From NCBI GenBank assembly GCA_963629425.1, contig CAVGIU010000013.1:1-23801 (forward strand): 23,801 bases of DNA. The letters run 5' to 3'. This document shows, one piece after another, positions 1 to 8,193 of the stretch; positions within the stretch are counted from its first letter, which is position 1, and each line of letters opens with the position of its first letter. A model generated the notes under the pieces. It made no database searches. It saw only the letters and a program-made list of their open reading frames with translations, and had not been told where the DNA came from. A program made the position numbers and the translations under genes. This DNA comes from F23-B02 sp963629425. Its GTDB lineage: Bacteria; Bacillota; Clostridia; Oscillospirales; Oscillospiraceae.

Positions 1-148
1 TTATGAGATAGTCAAGTGCCGACCTGCCGCCGATGCCCTGCGAGAACCAGCACCATTTGCCGTTGCTTATTCTGAGCGAATCATGCTCTTTGGTGCAGTA
101 GGTATTGCCCGATACATGCACAAGCTCCTGCGGCGGCAGCTTTTTCAT
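1..148 (-). CDS. DUF3991-like domain protein, 5' part only (runs off window)
   Basis: Partial gene: about 49 N-terminal residues are visible before the window edge. They read from ATG at 148 as MKKLPPQELVHVSG, followed by YCTKEHDSLRISNGKW, WFSQGIGG and ALDYLI. The EHDSLRI, then W.WFS, then GG...DYLI pattern resembles the start of DUF3991/Toprim proteins, which are primase-like proteins often carried by plasmids and conjugative elements. The ATG lies 7 bases after the stop of the O-antigen-ligase-like gene, with only a weak upstream site (AAGTGGG) and no terminator between them. A stop at 179-181 in this frame limits upstream extension. The part before the EHD motif, about 20 residues, seems short for the family, so the 5' end may be truncated. 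The assignment rests on one motif and the function is unproven. Confidence 0.55.
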   Translation of the reverse strand, partial: MKKLPPQELVHVSGNTYCTKEHDSLRISNGKWCWFSQGIGGRSALDYLI

Positions 149-155
149 CCCACTT

Positions 156-1493
156 TTATATTTGTTCTTCCTTTTCGATCATCGCAAACATAAAAGTCAG
201 AAGTCCGGCCTCGGGGAACGGGCAGAATATACCGGGGTTTGTCATGCTCATCATGAGTATGCCGATATAAGACAGGGCAAAAACGAATATGCTCGAGTTT
301 TTCCTGCCCTGCCACAGCATTTTTAGGCGCTTAACAAACATCCAGCCGTAGGCCGCGATACCCGCAAGCCCCATCGAGCTTATGACCTGAATTACGGCGT
401 TGTGATAGAACACCATACAGCCGGGAACATAGGCCTTGAAGATATCGATATCCTGCGTGCTGGCAAGCCCGATGCCGAATACGGGATGGCTGAGAAAATT
501 GTTTATGCCGCGTCTTATAAACTCTATGCGAGTTTTATCGCCGACAGCGGCATTTTTTATTCGCGCAGCGTACAGCTCCGGCACGACAGTGACCGCCGCC
601 GCCACGGCAAGCAGTGCAGCACAGCCGAACAGCCAATTATACAGTCTGCGGCTTTTTTTGTTGGTTATGTAGATATACACAAGGCACAACACCAGCAGCA
701 CCGAACCGAACAGCAGTCCGCTGCGCGAGCCGCTCATGACCATGGCGACGTACATGAGCGCAGTGCCGATAAGATAGAGGTTGCTGCGCTTTGCGAGGAC
801 GCATATCGTGGGGATGACCATGAGAAATACGCTCGTCACGAAGTTGCGCTGCTTGAAAAACAGAACTCCGCCCTTTTCGAGGAATTTTTCAAAGTTTTGA
901 ATGTAAAAGCCGAAAACGACTATCACAAACAGCAGGCCGCCCGTGTACAGTATCCGGGCCACGCGCTCGAAGCGGTCGTAGCTGCGTTTATTTTCAAGGC
1001 GCGTGCGGAAGATGAGATACAGAACAAGCTGTCCGAGACCGAGACCGAGGGTATAATACAGTCCCATCGGCGCAAGGTAATCCTCCGCCGATATAATTCC
1101 CACGCCGCCGAGGATTAGCGCCGCCGAAACGGCGATATACGGATATGTGAATTTGCCGAAGACTATCTTCCTGCGGTAATAGATAAGGTTAAAGATAAGC
1201 GCAAGCGCAAACGGAACTATGGCATGCCACATATACTGCGTGAGGACGGAAAAATCCTTATAATACGACACTGCCGTAAGAAGCGTGAACATAACGGTCG
1301 GCATGACAGACAGCAGATCGTCCGAGAATATCATGACGACAACGCACAGGAATACATAAAGGTACATACACTCAAGAGCCGCGTCGCAAAATACCGCCGC
1401 GCACTCCGTGAGCAGCAGAAACGGCAGATAGTATTTACTGTTCCACATTGCGTTCACTGCCGCCCGGCCTTTTTTGAAAAGCGATTTAATCAT
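156..1493 (-). CDS. O-antigen ligase / Wzy-like polytopic membrane protein
   Basis: Integral membrane protein of 445 residues with about 10-12 hydrophobic segments along its whole length. The Wzy_C/O-antigen-ligase pattern is present: SGSRSGL at residues 254-260, a loop with KTR at 320-322, HPVFGIG at 336-342 and HN at 364-365 before VIQVISSMGLAG. Family members polymerise or transfer lipid-linked glycans at the outer face of the cytoplasmic membrane; the substrate here is unknown. The start is ATG 1493 because GGAGAG lies 7 bases upstream; an in-frame extension to 1544 lacks a comparable site. It overlaps the end of the kinase gene by 8 bases, so it is translationally coupled in the same operon. 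No other glycan-synthesis genes are visible nearby. Confidence 0.8.
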   Translation of the reverse strand: MIKSLFKKGRAAVNAMWNSKYYLPFLLLTECAAVFCDAALECMYLYVFLCVVVMIFSDDLLSVMPTVMFTLLTAVSYYKDFSVLTQYMWHAIVPFALALIFNLIYYRRKIVFGKFTYPYIAVSAALILGGVGIISAEDYLAPMGLYYTLGLGLGQLVLYLIFRTRLENKRSYDRFERVARILYTGGLLFVIVVFGFYIQNFEKFLEKGGVLFFKQRNFVTSVFLMVIPTICVLAKRSNLYLIGTALMYVAMVMSGSRSGLLFGSVLLVLCLVYIYITNKKSRRLYNWLFGCAALLAVAAAVTVVPELYAARIKNAAVGDKTRIEFIRRGINNFLSHPVFGIGLASTQDIDIFKAYVPGCMVFYHNAVIQVISSMGLAGIAAYGWMFVKRLKMLWQGRKNSSIFVFALSYIGILMMSMTNPGIFCPFPEAGLLTFMFAMIEKEEQI

Positions 1494-4431
1494 GTATATC
1501 TCTCCGGTTTTCAAATATGCCGACAAGCTTGGCGTAAAGCTCATCGGGCTTTACGGGCTTGAGGATATAGCCCGAGAAGTCACTGAGCGCGCCTCCCTGC
1601 TCGTTTATGAAGGCATCGGCCGTCATCGCAAGTATGGGTACCACCGGGCTGCACCGCTTGCCGGAGGCGCGTATGCGCGAGGTCGCCTCAACGCCGTTCA
1701 TCTCCGGCATTTGGATATCCATAAGAATGCAGTCATAATAATAATCGGGCTTCGAGCGGAAAAGCTCCACCGCTTCCCTGCCGTTTTCCGCGCAGTCGAC
1801 CACAGCGCCGTGCCGCTCGAGAAGACGGCAGGTTATGGTCGTGTTTATCGCGACATCGTCGACGACCATGATGCGCCGTCCGTTTATCGCCGAGCAGTCG
1901 ACGCTCTCTTTTTCCCTGACAGCCGCCGCGCCGAGCGAATACGGAATATCGACGAAAAACGTCGTTCCGACGCCGAGGCGGCTTTTTACGGATATCGTGC
2001 CGCCCTGGAGATCTATCATGCTCTTACAGATAGCCATCCCCAGGCCGCTTCCGGCCGCTCTGCCGCCGTTTGCGCTCTGTTCCTGCGTGTACGGCTCGAA
2101 GAGGTGGCCAATGAAATCCTCGCTTATGCCGACACCGGTGTCGGACACCTCGAGGTGAAGTATAGACGATTTTTCATCCAGCATCTTCTGTGAAGCAGAA
2201 AGCATTACGTTGCCTCCGGCCTTCGTAAACTTATTCGCGTTTGACAGCAGGTTATTAAGAATCTTTCGCAGAGAGAGCTCATCGCCGAGAACATTGGGAT
2301 AATTGAGCCCCTCGGTATTTATCGTAAATTTCACAGCTTTGGTGCTCATCGTCGCACTGAACACGGAATAGACCTCGTCGAGCACAACGGAGATATCGAA
2401 GGGCTTCGTGTTTATCTCATACTTGCTGCTTTCGATCTTACTCATATCCATGATGTTATTGAGCAGGCTCAAAAGATACTGCGAGGACTGGTCGATTTGG
2501 TTTAAGTAATCGCGCAGCTCATCGTCGTGCCCCTCGCCGACCATTTCGCGCGCAAGGTATGTAAGACCCGCGATGGAGTTCATGGGCGTGCGTATCTCAT
2601 GCGACATGTGTGAAAGGAACTCTCCCTTTGCACGGCTGGAGTCCTGCGCAAGCTCAACGGAGTTGCGCAGTAAAAGCTGAGCCTCGATATCCTGCGTTAT
2701 ATCCGTTGCGACACAGACATAGTGCGACTTTATGCCGCCCGTTACGATGGGCGAAAAGGCGCATCTGAGCGTAATATCCCTGCCGTCGCCGGTCTTAAAT
2801 GGGATATCGACCATGTATCCGCCGCTGCCTTCGGATGCGGTCAGCGCCGATACGACCTTTTCAGCAGTCTCTTCATCCACATTCTCCCGCAGTGTCTGCA
2901 TAGCCGAGCGCTCCGCAAAATAGCCGGCCGGCAGTCCGAGCACTCTTTCGGTGTTGGCACTTACAAAGCAATATTTGCTCTCGCCTTTTGGCTTAATGAG
3001 AATGACGTTTGGGATAAACGCCGTCATGCTCGAAAACAGGTGCTCGCGCTCTGCCACCTGCTTATACAGCGCCGCGTTTTTAATGGCAATAGACGCGATG
3101 GCCGAAACCGTGCTCAGGAAAGAAAAGTCGCCATAGGTATAGCCCACGCCCCTTTCCTTTTCGGCAAGCAGCAGAAGTCCGACGACGCTGCCGCCGTCCT
3201 TGATGGCGCAGATACAGGATATGCCGTAGTCGGAGAAAAACTCCTTCTCCGAGCCCCACATTGATCTGTACAGAGGATCGGCCTCAAATTCCTTTATGAC
3301 TATATGGTTTCTGCCCGAATCATCTGACTCGAAATATTTAACGCAGGGATGATCGGCCGCGATGGTGAACGCCGTCGGCTTTAAGGGCATAGCACTGCAC
3401 ACGGGAACATACTTCCCGTTTTGCAGCAGGCAGATATAAAGCTGATCTACATGTATCTCGCTTTTTATGACCTTGACGGTCTGGCGCAGTATGCTGTCGA
3501 TATCCAAAGTCTTTGAGACACTGTCACTGTACTGCTTTATGCGGCTGCCCTGACGCTCTTCATCGGAAAAGATGGACATAAGAAGCTTACGAAACACAGC
3601 CATCAGGCAAAACAGGATGACCGCCAATGTCAAAAACGCTTCGACCTCGGGGCTTCCGAGGTGTCCTCCGATCCTCTTAAACAGCACAACGGTTTTCTCG
3701 AAAAACAGTGCAGCCACACCTACGCACATTACAGTGGACACAAGCATAAGTATGCTGCTCGAAATGACCTGCGTTGTGTTGAACATTCTGCGCTTATACA
3801 GCGAACGGATGAACAAAACGGCAAACGCAAGACCGAACAGCGTATCCCATGGGAAGGTATTCCCCGGAAGTATCTGCACGATATTACCGATGGCCATTAA
3901 GACGCAGCCTATTATGAGTTCGGCAACGCCCGGCGCTTTTTTGCCCTTGGTCGCCAATATTCTGCGGAAAAGCTTCAGAATGGAGCCGATGATGAACACG
4001 AAAAATACCGTTGGTATGCCGATCTTCCAATCCATCGTATAGGTGTAGACCGTCATTCCGTTTCCGCCGACGGAAATCTTCGGCGGCGCAAGGAAAAAGC
4101 CGGTCGCGGAAATAATCAGTATGATGATCGTACCGATAAGCCAAATCAAGCGCTCAAGGCTGTTTTTGACGTTTGCGAACTGATAGACGTAGTTATAGAC
4201 CAAAAACGCTATGGAAAACAGCGCGAGCAGCGAAACATAGTACCAAAACTCATAGTTTGGGAAAACGTTCAGGCGCATGAACACCGTTCCGCCCGTCCAC
4301 AGCACGAGGTCGCCCAGCAGCATGAGCCATGCGCGCATTTCGCGGCTGCGCTCGGCCGCGCAGAAGGCGACGAACATCAGGGCAAAGCACAAAAACGCCG
4401 CAATATTTACATATATGTAGGATACGTTCAT
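1486..4431 (-). CDS. Hybrid sensor histidine kinase (7TM-like sensor-GAF-PAS-HisKA-HATPase-REC)
   Basis: A 981-residue membrane kinase. Residues 1-215 hold about seven hydrophobic helices in the style of the HisK_7TM sensor region, and two more lie at about 222-245 and 264-285. A GAF-like domain follows (about 310-455), then a PAS-like domain (about 465-580, ending CVATDITQD). HisKA has SHMSHEIRTP with phospho-acceptor His611. HATPase has the N box near 726-733, DTGVG at 764-768 and GSGLGMA at 794-800. A C-terminal receiver follows with MVVDD at 855-859, phospho-acceptor Asp905 (LMDIQMPEMNG) and Lys958. A hybrid kinase normally passes phosphate through an Hpt protein to a response regulator, and both are encoded upstream in this operon. 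The start is ATG 4431: GGAGAG precedes it and it forms an ATGA overlap with the GH3-like stop. The ligand is unknown. Confidence 0.93.
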   Translation of the reverse strand: MNVSYIYVNIAAFLCFALMFVAFCAAERSREMRAWLMLLGDLVLWTGGTVFMRLNVFPNYEFWYYVSLLALFSIAFLVYNYVYQFANVKNSLERLIWLIGTIIILIISATGFFLAPPKISVGGNGMTVYTYTMDWKIGIPTVFFVFIIGSILKLFRRILATKGKKAPGVAELIIGCVLMAIGNIVQILPGNTFPWDTLFGLAFAVLFIRSLYKRRMFNTTQVISSSILMLVSTVMCVGVAALFFEKTVVLFKRIGGHLGSPEVEAFLTLAVILFCLMAVFRKLLMSIFSDEERQGSRIKQYSDSVSKTLDIDSILRQTVKVIKSEIHVDQLYICLLQNGKYVPVCSAMPLKPTAFTIAADHPCVKYFESDDSGRNHIVIKEFEADPLYRSMWGSEKEFFSDYGISCICAIKDGGSVVGLLLLAEKERGVGYTYGDFSFLSTVSAIASIAIKNAALYKQVAEREHLFSSMTAFIPNVILIKPKGESKYCFVSANTERVLGLPAGYFAERSAMQTLRENVDEETAEKVVSALTASEGSGGYMVDIPFKTGDGRDITLRCAFSPIVTGGIKSHYVCVATDITQDIEAQLLLRNSVELAQDSSRAKGEFLSHMSHEIRTPMNSIAGLTYLAREMVGEGHDDELRDYLNQIDQSSQYLLSLLNNIMDMSKIESSKYEINTKPFDISVVLDEVYSVFSATMSTKAVKFTINTEGLNYPNVLGDELSLRKILNNLLSNANKFTKAGGNVMLSASQKMLDEKSSILHLEVSDTGVGISEDFIGHLFEPYTQEQSANGGRAAGSGLGMAICKSMIDLQGGTISVKSRLGVGTTFFVDIPYSLGAAAVREKESVDCSAINGRRIMVVDDVAINTTITCRLLERHGAVVDCAENGREAVELFRSKPDYYYDCILMDIQMPEMNGVEATSRIRASGKRCSPVVPILAMTADAFINEQGGALSDFSGYILKPVKPDELYAKLVGIFENRRDIHD

Positions 4432-6038
4432 GCTCTCTCCTCCGTGTTCTGCTCGGTTTTTGTTCCGCCGAGCATGGCCTTGAGCCACAGCGGGTCGGGG
4501 TTTATGCGGCTCATTTTCATTCCCTGCTTTTCTTCGAAGCTCTCTATCGTTTTATACGGAAGGATGCTTATTTGCAGGGGCTCTATATTAAGAAGCTTTT
4601 TAAGGTCCTTATAATCGCTGTCAAAATATCTGAAGTACACCGACAGATGCTCTGTGAGCACCTGCTTTGTGACTACGTCGTTCATCCGCGCTTCAGGCGT
4701 TACCTCGAGATATATATGCAGAAACGGCGTATTTTCCTCGTCATATTCCTTTGCCGCTATCCAGTCGCCTATACCGAGCTTTGACATGCGGATGACCTCA
4801 GTGATGGATTTCTCGGTTATACGTGTAAAGCCCGCTATATCGATGACCGTAGGCACGCGGTCAACATATGTAAAGCGCGGAACACCGGTCGCCTTGTCTA
4901 TTTCGGTGCATCTGTACACATCACCGATGCGATAGCGCATGAACGCACCGCCATGCAGCACGCTTATAACGATCTCGTACTTTGCACCGGTGCACACCTC
5001 GTCCATGAAGCAGGTAAGCGGCGTATAGCCCGGCTCGGCAAGGTTTCTCAGCATCTCGCTTTCCGGGATGAATTCGTAAAAACATGAGTCCGGGAACAGC
5101 ACCATGCCGCGCTGCTCCCAGGTATCGCAGCCGACGCAGGTCGATTCCGTTCCGGCAGCTACCTCGACAGGCGTTACGCCCCATGCCTCGGCGAGCTTAT
5201 CACGATAGCACTTTCCGTCGGTTCCCGTGCAGGCGAAGCCCGTTATGCGGAAAAGATCTACCGGACGTATCTTGCGATGCTCCTTGCGGCAGTTATATTT
5301 TGCCTTTATATACCGTGCGGCGATGACCGGGGATATATGCACCCCCCCGCCGCCTCCGCCCGAGGATATCTGCTTATCGAAATTTTCGGTTATGTAATTT
5401 GCGACGCTTCCCATGGCAAAGAAATAGTCAATGCCGCCGTTAAAGGCCATTTTGAAGCCTTTTTTCATGCGTTGACTGAAGCTGAGATCGGAATACTCAT
5501 CGCTGTCGGGCAGCCATTCAAAGCGCATCTCCTCATTCATAAGGCTCGGGATCAGACCCGTTTCATAGGGAAGCGGCGCGCCGCCGTACAGGAAACGGTG
5601 CCCCGGTCGGATATTGAAGTCGGCTTTCCCGTGACCGGAGACGAGCATCGCCATCGCCATGATATTGTGCTTATACGAATCGAGCATTCTTCGCGTATAG
5701 GGCGCGATCTTTATCGGGCGCAGTCCGCCTTCCCATGTTGTTTCTATCCATATCACCGGCGCTTCCGGTAGCAAGCTCGGGTCACGGCGAAACAGCACGT
5801 CGGCATAGTTTTCATAGCTTGTCAGCGGCATGAGGCGCAGAAATTCCTCGATGCTCTCGGGCGCGTCTGTCTTATATATGCTCTTTCCGAGCTCGGACGC
5901 ACACCACGAGTTTATCTGCTCCTGCATGAGACGACGCTGAATGTACATATATTCTTTTATGTTGAGATCCAGGTAGCCGCAGTATTCGTTCCAAAGCTGC
6001 TGCTTGCTGAATTTACGCAGTTTCTGTTGAAAAGTCAT
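4428..6038 (-). CDS. GH3-like adenylate-forming enzyme
   Basis: A 536-residue soluble protein resembling the GH3 family, which adenylates a carboxylic acid and usually joins it to an amino acid. Visible landmarks are ETTWEGGLRPIKIAPYT (residues 99-115, in the place of the usual SSGTT..K phosphate loop, and degenerate), TESTCVG (298-304), a PDSCFYEFIP block (316-325), and YEIVISVLHGGAFMRYRIGD (354-373), whose RYRIGD matches the family nucleotide-binding motif. Residues 227-232 are six glycines partly encoded by a run of seven G (5342-5348). The start at 6038 follows a weak site (GACAGAAGAT), 17 bases after the methyltransferase stop. The gene ends in an ATGA overlap with the kinase. Substrate and acceptor cannot be read from sequence. 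A related ANL-type ligase is the main alternative. Confidence 0.72.
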   Translation of the reverse strand: MTFQQKLRKFSKQQLWNEYCGYLDLNIKEYMYIQRRLMQEQINSWCASELGKSIYKTDAPESIEEFLRLMPLTSYENYADVLFRRDPSLLPEAPVIWIETTWEGGLRPIKIAPYTRRMLDSYKHNIMAMAMLVSGHGKADFNIRPGHRFLYGGAPLPYETGLIPSLMNEEMRFEWLPDSDEYSDLSFSQRMKKGFKMAFNGGIDYFFAMGSVANYITENFDKQISSGGGGGGVHISPVIAARYIKAKYNCRKEHRKIRPVDLFRITGFACTGTDGKCYRDKLAEAWGVTPVEVAAGTESTCVGCDTWEQRGMVLFPDSCFYEFIPESEMLRNLAEPGYTPLTCFMDEVCTGAKYEIVISVLHGGAFMRYRIGDVYRCTEIDKATGVPRFTYVDRVPTVIDIAGFTRITEKSITEVIRMSKLGIGDWIAAKEYDEENTPFLHIYLEVTPEARMNDVVTKQVLTEHLSVYFRYFDSDYKDLKKLLNIEPLQISILPYKTIESFEEKQGMKMSRINPDPLWLKAMLGGTKTEQNTEERA

Positions 6039-6055
6039 ATCTTCTGTCCAAAAAA

Positions 6056-6577
6056 CTATCTTTTAAATATCTTTTTTATTCCCTCCGAAGTCGGGATCAA
6101 AAACGGTACGCGCGTTTTATACTCGTCGTAACCGCCTATCGAGCGCGGGAACAGCCACTTATCCTCCGCGGCTGCAAGAAGCAGGTTGAGCAATGCGTAC
6201 ACCGCGGTGTCCTCCCACGGAAGCGCAAGGGCATAGTGGAGTGAAAAATAAAGTCCCGCGAAAAAGATCACGCCCGGGTGTCTGCTCACGGCGTAAAAGC
6301 CCTTATCGTACACCCGGCGTCCGCTTTCCTGGCTTACATACGCATCCTTTACGGAAAACGAGCCGAACAGCACATAAAGCAAAATGAGCAGAAATGCCGC
6401 CGCCACGGCGCACCACGCGGCATCGGGAGCTGCAAAGCTCAATCTCATCGCCGTCACGACCGCAAGCACGATAAGCCCTGCGGGAAAGCACAGGCGCAGC
6501 GTGCCCTTATGCCACAAAGCGTCGTTTATATCACCCAGCAGCATCAGCAAAAATGCCGCCGCTCCGAGAAAAATCAT
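6056..6577 (-). CDS. Isoprenylcysteine carboxyl methyltransferase (ICMT)-like membrane protein
   Basis: A 173-residue protein with about four hydrophobic segments. The C-terminal half shows the ICMT/phospholipid-methyltransferase pattern: GFYAVSRHPGVIFF with the RHP motif, then an acidic helix and SIGGYDEYKTRVPFLIP, matching the family's E...fG..Y..Y...vp.liP end. Such enzymes use SAM to methylate carboxyl or amine groups of lipophilic substrates at the membrane. ATG 6577 overlaps the Hpt stop (ATGA) and has no clear Shine-Dalgarno, so translational coupling is likely. Its place beside an adenylate-forming enzyme suggests the two act on one metabolite, which is inference. Bacterial members mostly lack a defined substrate. 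Confidence 0.72.
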   Translation of the reverse strand: MIFLGAAAFLLMLLGDINDALWHKGTLRLCFPAGLIVLAVVTAMRLSFAAPDAAWCAVAAAFLLILLYVLFGSFSVKDAYVSQESGRRVYDKGFYAVSRHPGVIFFAGLYFSLHYALALPWEDTAVYALLNLLLAAAEDKWLFPRSIGGYDEYKTRVPFLIPTSEGIKKIFKR

Positions 6578-6924
6578 AGGCTTTTTATCATGTCGACCGC
6601 GGCGGCATGCTCTCGCTCGACATCGGCACGGTATCCTGCCGCTCCGGAAGCGTCGCCATGGCGCAGAGGCTCAGTTATGCTCTTCATCGCCTCAAAAAGT
6701 CCGATGAGCCCCAGCATTCCGGAGCTGCCCTTGAGCGAATGCGCCGCCTGAAATCCGAGCTGCGCATTTCCCGCGTCGAGCGCCGACATGAGCTGAGCAT
6801 AGTTTGCGTCCGCAAGGAACATATCCAGCAGGCTCCGCAGAAGCTCCTCGTCTCCCGCACAGCGCTCTATGGCACCGACATAATCATAACCGTGCGCGGC
6901 GTATGCAAATTTTATCTCAGCCAT
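6574..6924 (-). CDS. Stand-alone histidine phosphotransfer (Hpt) protein
   Basis: A 116-residue, mostly helical protein with the Hpt signature AAHSLKGSSGMLG; His62 is the predicted phospho-site. Hpt proteins relay phosphate between the receiver of a hybrid kinase and a separate response regulator, and both partners are encoded in this operon. The start is ATG 6924, chosen because AAGGAG sits 7 bases upstream and the gene overlaps the response regulator end by 8 bases. An in-frame start at 6945 would overlap further and lacks that site. It ends in a 4-base overlap with the methyltransferase. Confidence 0.88.
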   Translation of the reverse strand: MAEIKFAYAAHGYDYVGAIERCAGDEELLRSLLDMFLADANYAQLMSALDAGNAQLGFQAAHSLKGSSGMLGLIGLFEAMKSITEPLRHGDASGAAGYRADVEREHAAAVDMIKSL

Positions 6925-7630
6925 TTGCAGTCTCCTTATACTCAAATATCTCCGACGGGCGGCCGCCTGTCTTACAGTCGAGCGTTATGCCGACCTCGCC
7001 GAGAGAGTGCATATATTTAAGGTATCTGCGCGATGTAACAGTGGACAGGCCGAGCCCGTCGCTCACTTCGGTAAGCGGCATCCTCTTCCCCGCGTTTTCG
7101 CGCATGAAGCTTCTGACCGTCTCAAGTGTCGTCTTATTTATCTTGCCGGGGTTGACGCCTCCCGTGGCGGACTGCTGCTCGGTGTTATAGTTTCTGTGCG
7201 GGCAGAGGAGCGTATCTACCTTATCCTGCGTCCAAACATGAGTGGTCTTGACGAGCTTCATAACCGTATCGAATCTCGCCACCGCCTTCTCAAGGCGTGC
7301 GGAATTAAAGGGCTTTAGAATATAGTCGCATATACCGTAGCACATGGCCGAGCGTATGACCTGATAGTCGTCAGCCGAGGTTATCATGATGACCTGAATA
7401 TCGGTATTGAACTTCCTAAGCTCTGCAAGAAACTCGATACCGTTCATGCCGGGCATGAAATAGTCGAGCACTATAAGATCCGCGCCATTGGGCGTCCGGC
7501 TGAGATATTCCAGCGCGTCAGCGCAGCGGCGGAAATTGCCATCGAGCTTTAATTGGGTAAATTTACCTAACTGTTTTTCAAGTATCGAGCAGACCATCAG
7601 GTCGTCCTCTACAATAATAGTTTTATACAC
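6917..7630 (-). CDS. Response regulator, CitB/DcuR-like
   Basis: A 237-residue two-component regulator. The receiver domain (about 1-120) has VEDD at residues 7-10, phospho-acceptor Asp56 in VLDYFMPGMNG, and Lys106 in YILKPF. A linker leads to a C-terminal helix-turn-helix (about 165-225, with MPLTEVSDGLGLSTVTSRRYLKY split across it) ending in GGRPSEIFEY, as in CitB/DcuR/MalR-type regulators. The start is GTG 7630, with AGAGG 8 bases upstream; the GTG at 7639 lies inside that site. It is the first gene of the six-gene operon, 65 bases downstream of a good promoter, so it may regulate its own operon. Confidence 0.9.
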   Translation of the reverse strand: MYKTIIVEDDLMVCSILEKQLGKFTQLKLDGNFRRCADALEYLSRTPNGADLIVLDYFMPGMNGIEFLAELRKFNTDIQVIMITSADDYQVIRSAMCYGICDYILKPFNSARLEKAVARFDTVMKLVKTTHVWTQDKVDTLLCPHRNYNTEQQSATGGVNPGKINKTTLETVRSFMRENAGKRMPLTEVSDGLGLSTVTSRRYLKYMHSLGEVGITLDCKTGGRPSEIFEYKETANG

Positions 7631-7695
7631 AAAAAACACCTCTATCTGTCTATCCGCAGTGCGGTATTATTTATCTCCGATAATTTTTTATATTT

Positions 7696-7724
7696 ATTTT
7701 ACCAACTTTTTTTATCCCGGTCAA
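7696..7724 (-). promoter_or_regulatory. Sigma-A promoter of the phosphorelay/GH3 operon
   Basis: On the minus strand, TTGACC (7724-7719), a 17-base spacer and TAAAAT (7701-7696). The predicted leader is about 60 bases to GTG 7630. It contains a short dyad, CCGCA-C-TGCGG (near 7658-7668), which could be an operator or a chance palindrome. Confidence 0.7.
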
Positions 7725-7768
7725 CAGAAATAGGACAATTAGTTTTTAAATGCTGTAGCTTTCTCCTC

Positions 7769-7797
7769 TTGCAAGGCGGCGGGTATCGTGATACAAT
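7769..7797 (+). promoter_or_regulatory. Promoter for the 106-residue hypothetical gene
   Basis: TTGCAA (7769-7774), a 17-base spacer, then TACAAT (7792-7797), placing the transcription start about 20 bases before the ATG. It diverges from the operon promoter at 7696-7724. Confidence 0.65.
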
Positions 7798-7824
7798 TAG
7801 CAAAAATCCATCGGAGGCTATGCC

Positions 7825-8145
7825 ATGACAAACGACGAAAAGATCGATCTGAAAAAAGAGATCGAGGAGCAGGACGGCTATCAGTACAGCGATGAGCTGT
7901 ATTATACCGGCGAAGGCGATCTGCTCGACACCGCCGAGGGCAGAGCAAAGTTCTGCCGCATAAATGAGACCACGGTATTCAAGAAAAAAGACCCGACGGT
8001 CTGGAATAACTACATCTGGGTGTTCAATAATCAGGGCGTCGGCATGACGATAAAGCGCCAGAGCCACGTCGATCCCCAGCTCATGGAGTGTATCGACTAT
8101 GATGCCGACGGCAATCCCATCGGCAAGGCTTACGAGCCGACGTGA
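7825..8145 (+). CDS. Hypothetical 106-residue acidic protein
   Basis: I do not recognise this protein. It has 106 residues, is hydrophilic and acidic, and has no signal peptide or membrane segment. It starts with a charged stretch (TNDEKIDLKKEIEEQDGY); the middle has FKKKDPTVWNNYIWVFNNQG and the end has CIDYDADGNPIGKAYEPT. There are no cysteine pairs or catalytic motifs. ATG 7825 follows CGGAGG with a 7-base spacing, and a well-placed promoter and strong terminator frame it as a single-gene unit, so it is very likely real. It diverges from the phosphorelay operon and converges on the membrane-protein gene. Confidence 0.78.
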   Translation: MTNDEKIDLKKEIEEQDGYQYSDELYYTGEGDLLDTAEGRAKFCRINETTVFKKKDPTVWNNYIWVFNNQGVGMTIKRQSHVDPQLMECIDYDADGNPIGKAYEPT

Positions 8146-8147
8146 TG

Positions 8148-8181
8148 AAAAAACAGGTTCACATTTGTGAACCTGTTTTTT
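8148..8181. terminator. Bidirectional terminator between convergent genes
   Basis: A near-perfect hairpin: AAAAAACAGGTTCAC pairs with GTGAACCTGTTTTTT around a loop of about 4 bases. It has T runs on both strands and ends both the gene at 7825-8145 and the opposing gene at 8194-8571. Confidence 0.9.
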
Positions 8182-8193
8182 GATTTTCTATAC

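Noticed and set aside
402..1118. Long plus-strand open frame opposite the ligase-like gene
   Set aside because: Its residue pattern is rich in His, Arg, Ala and Asp with no motif, it lacks a ribosome-binding site, and the minus-strand frame is a clear membrane protein.
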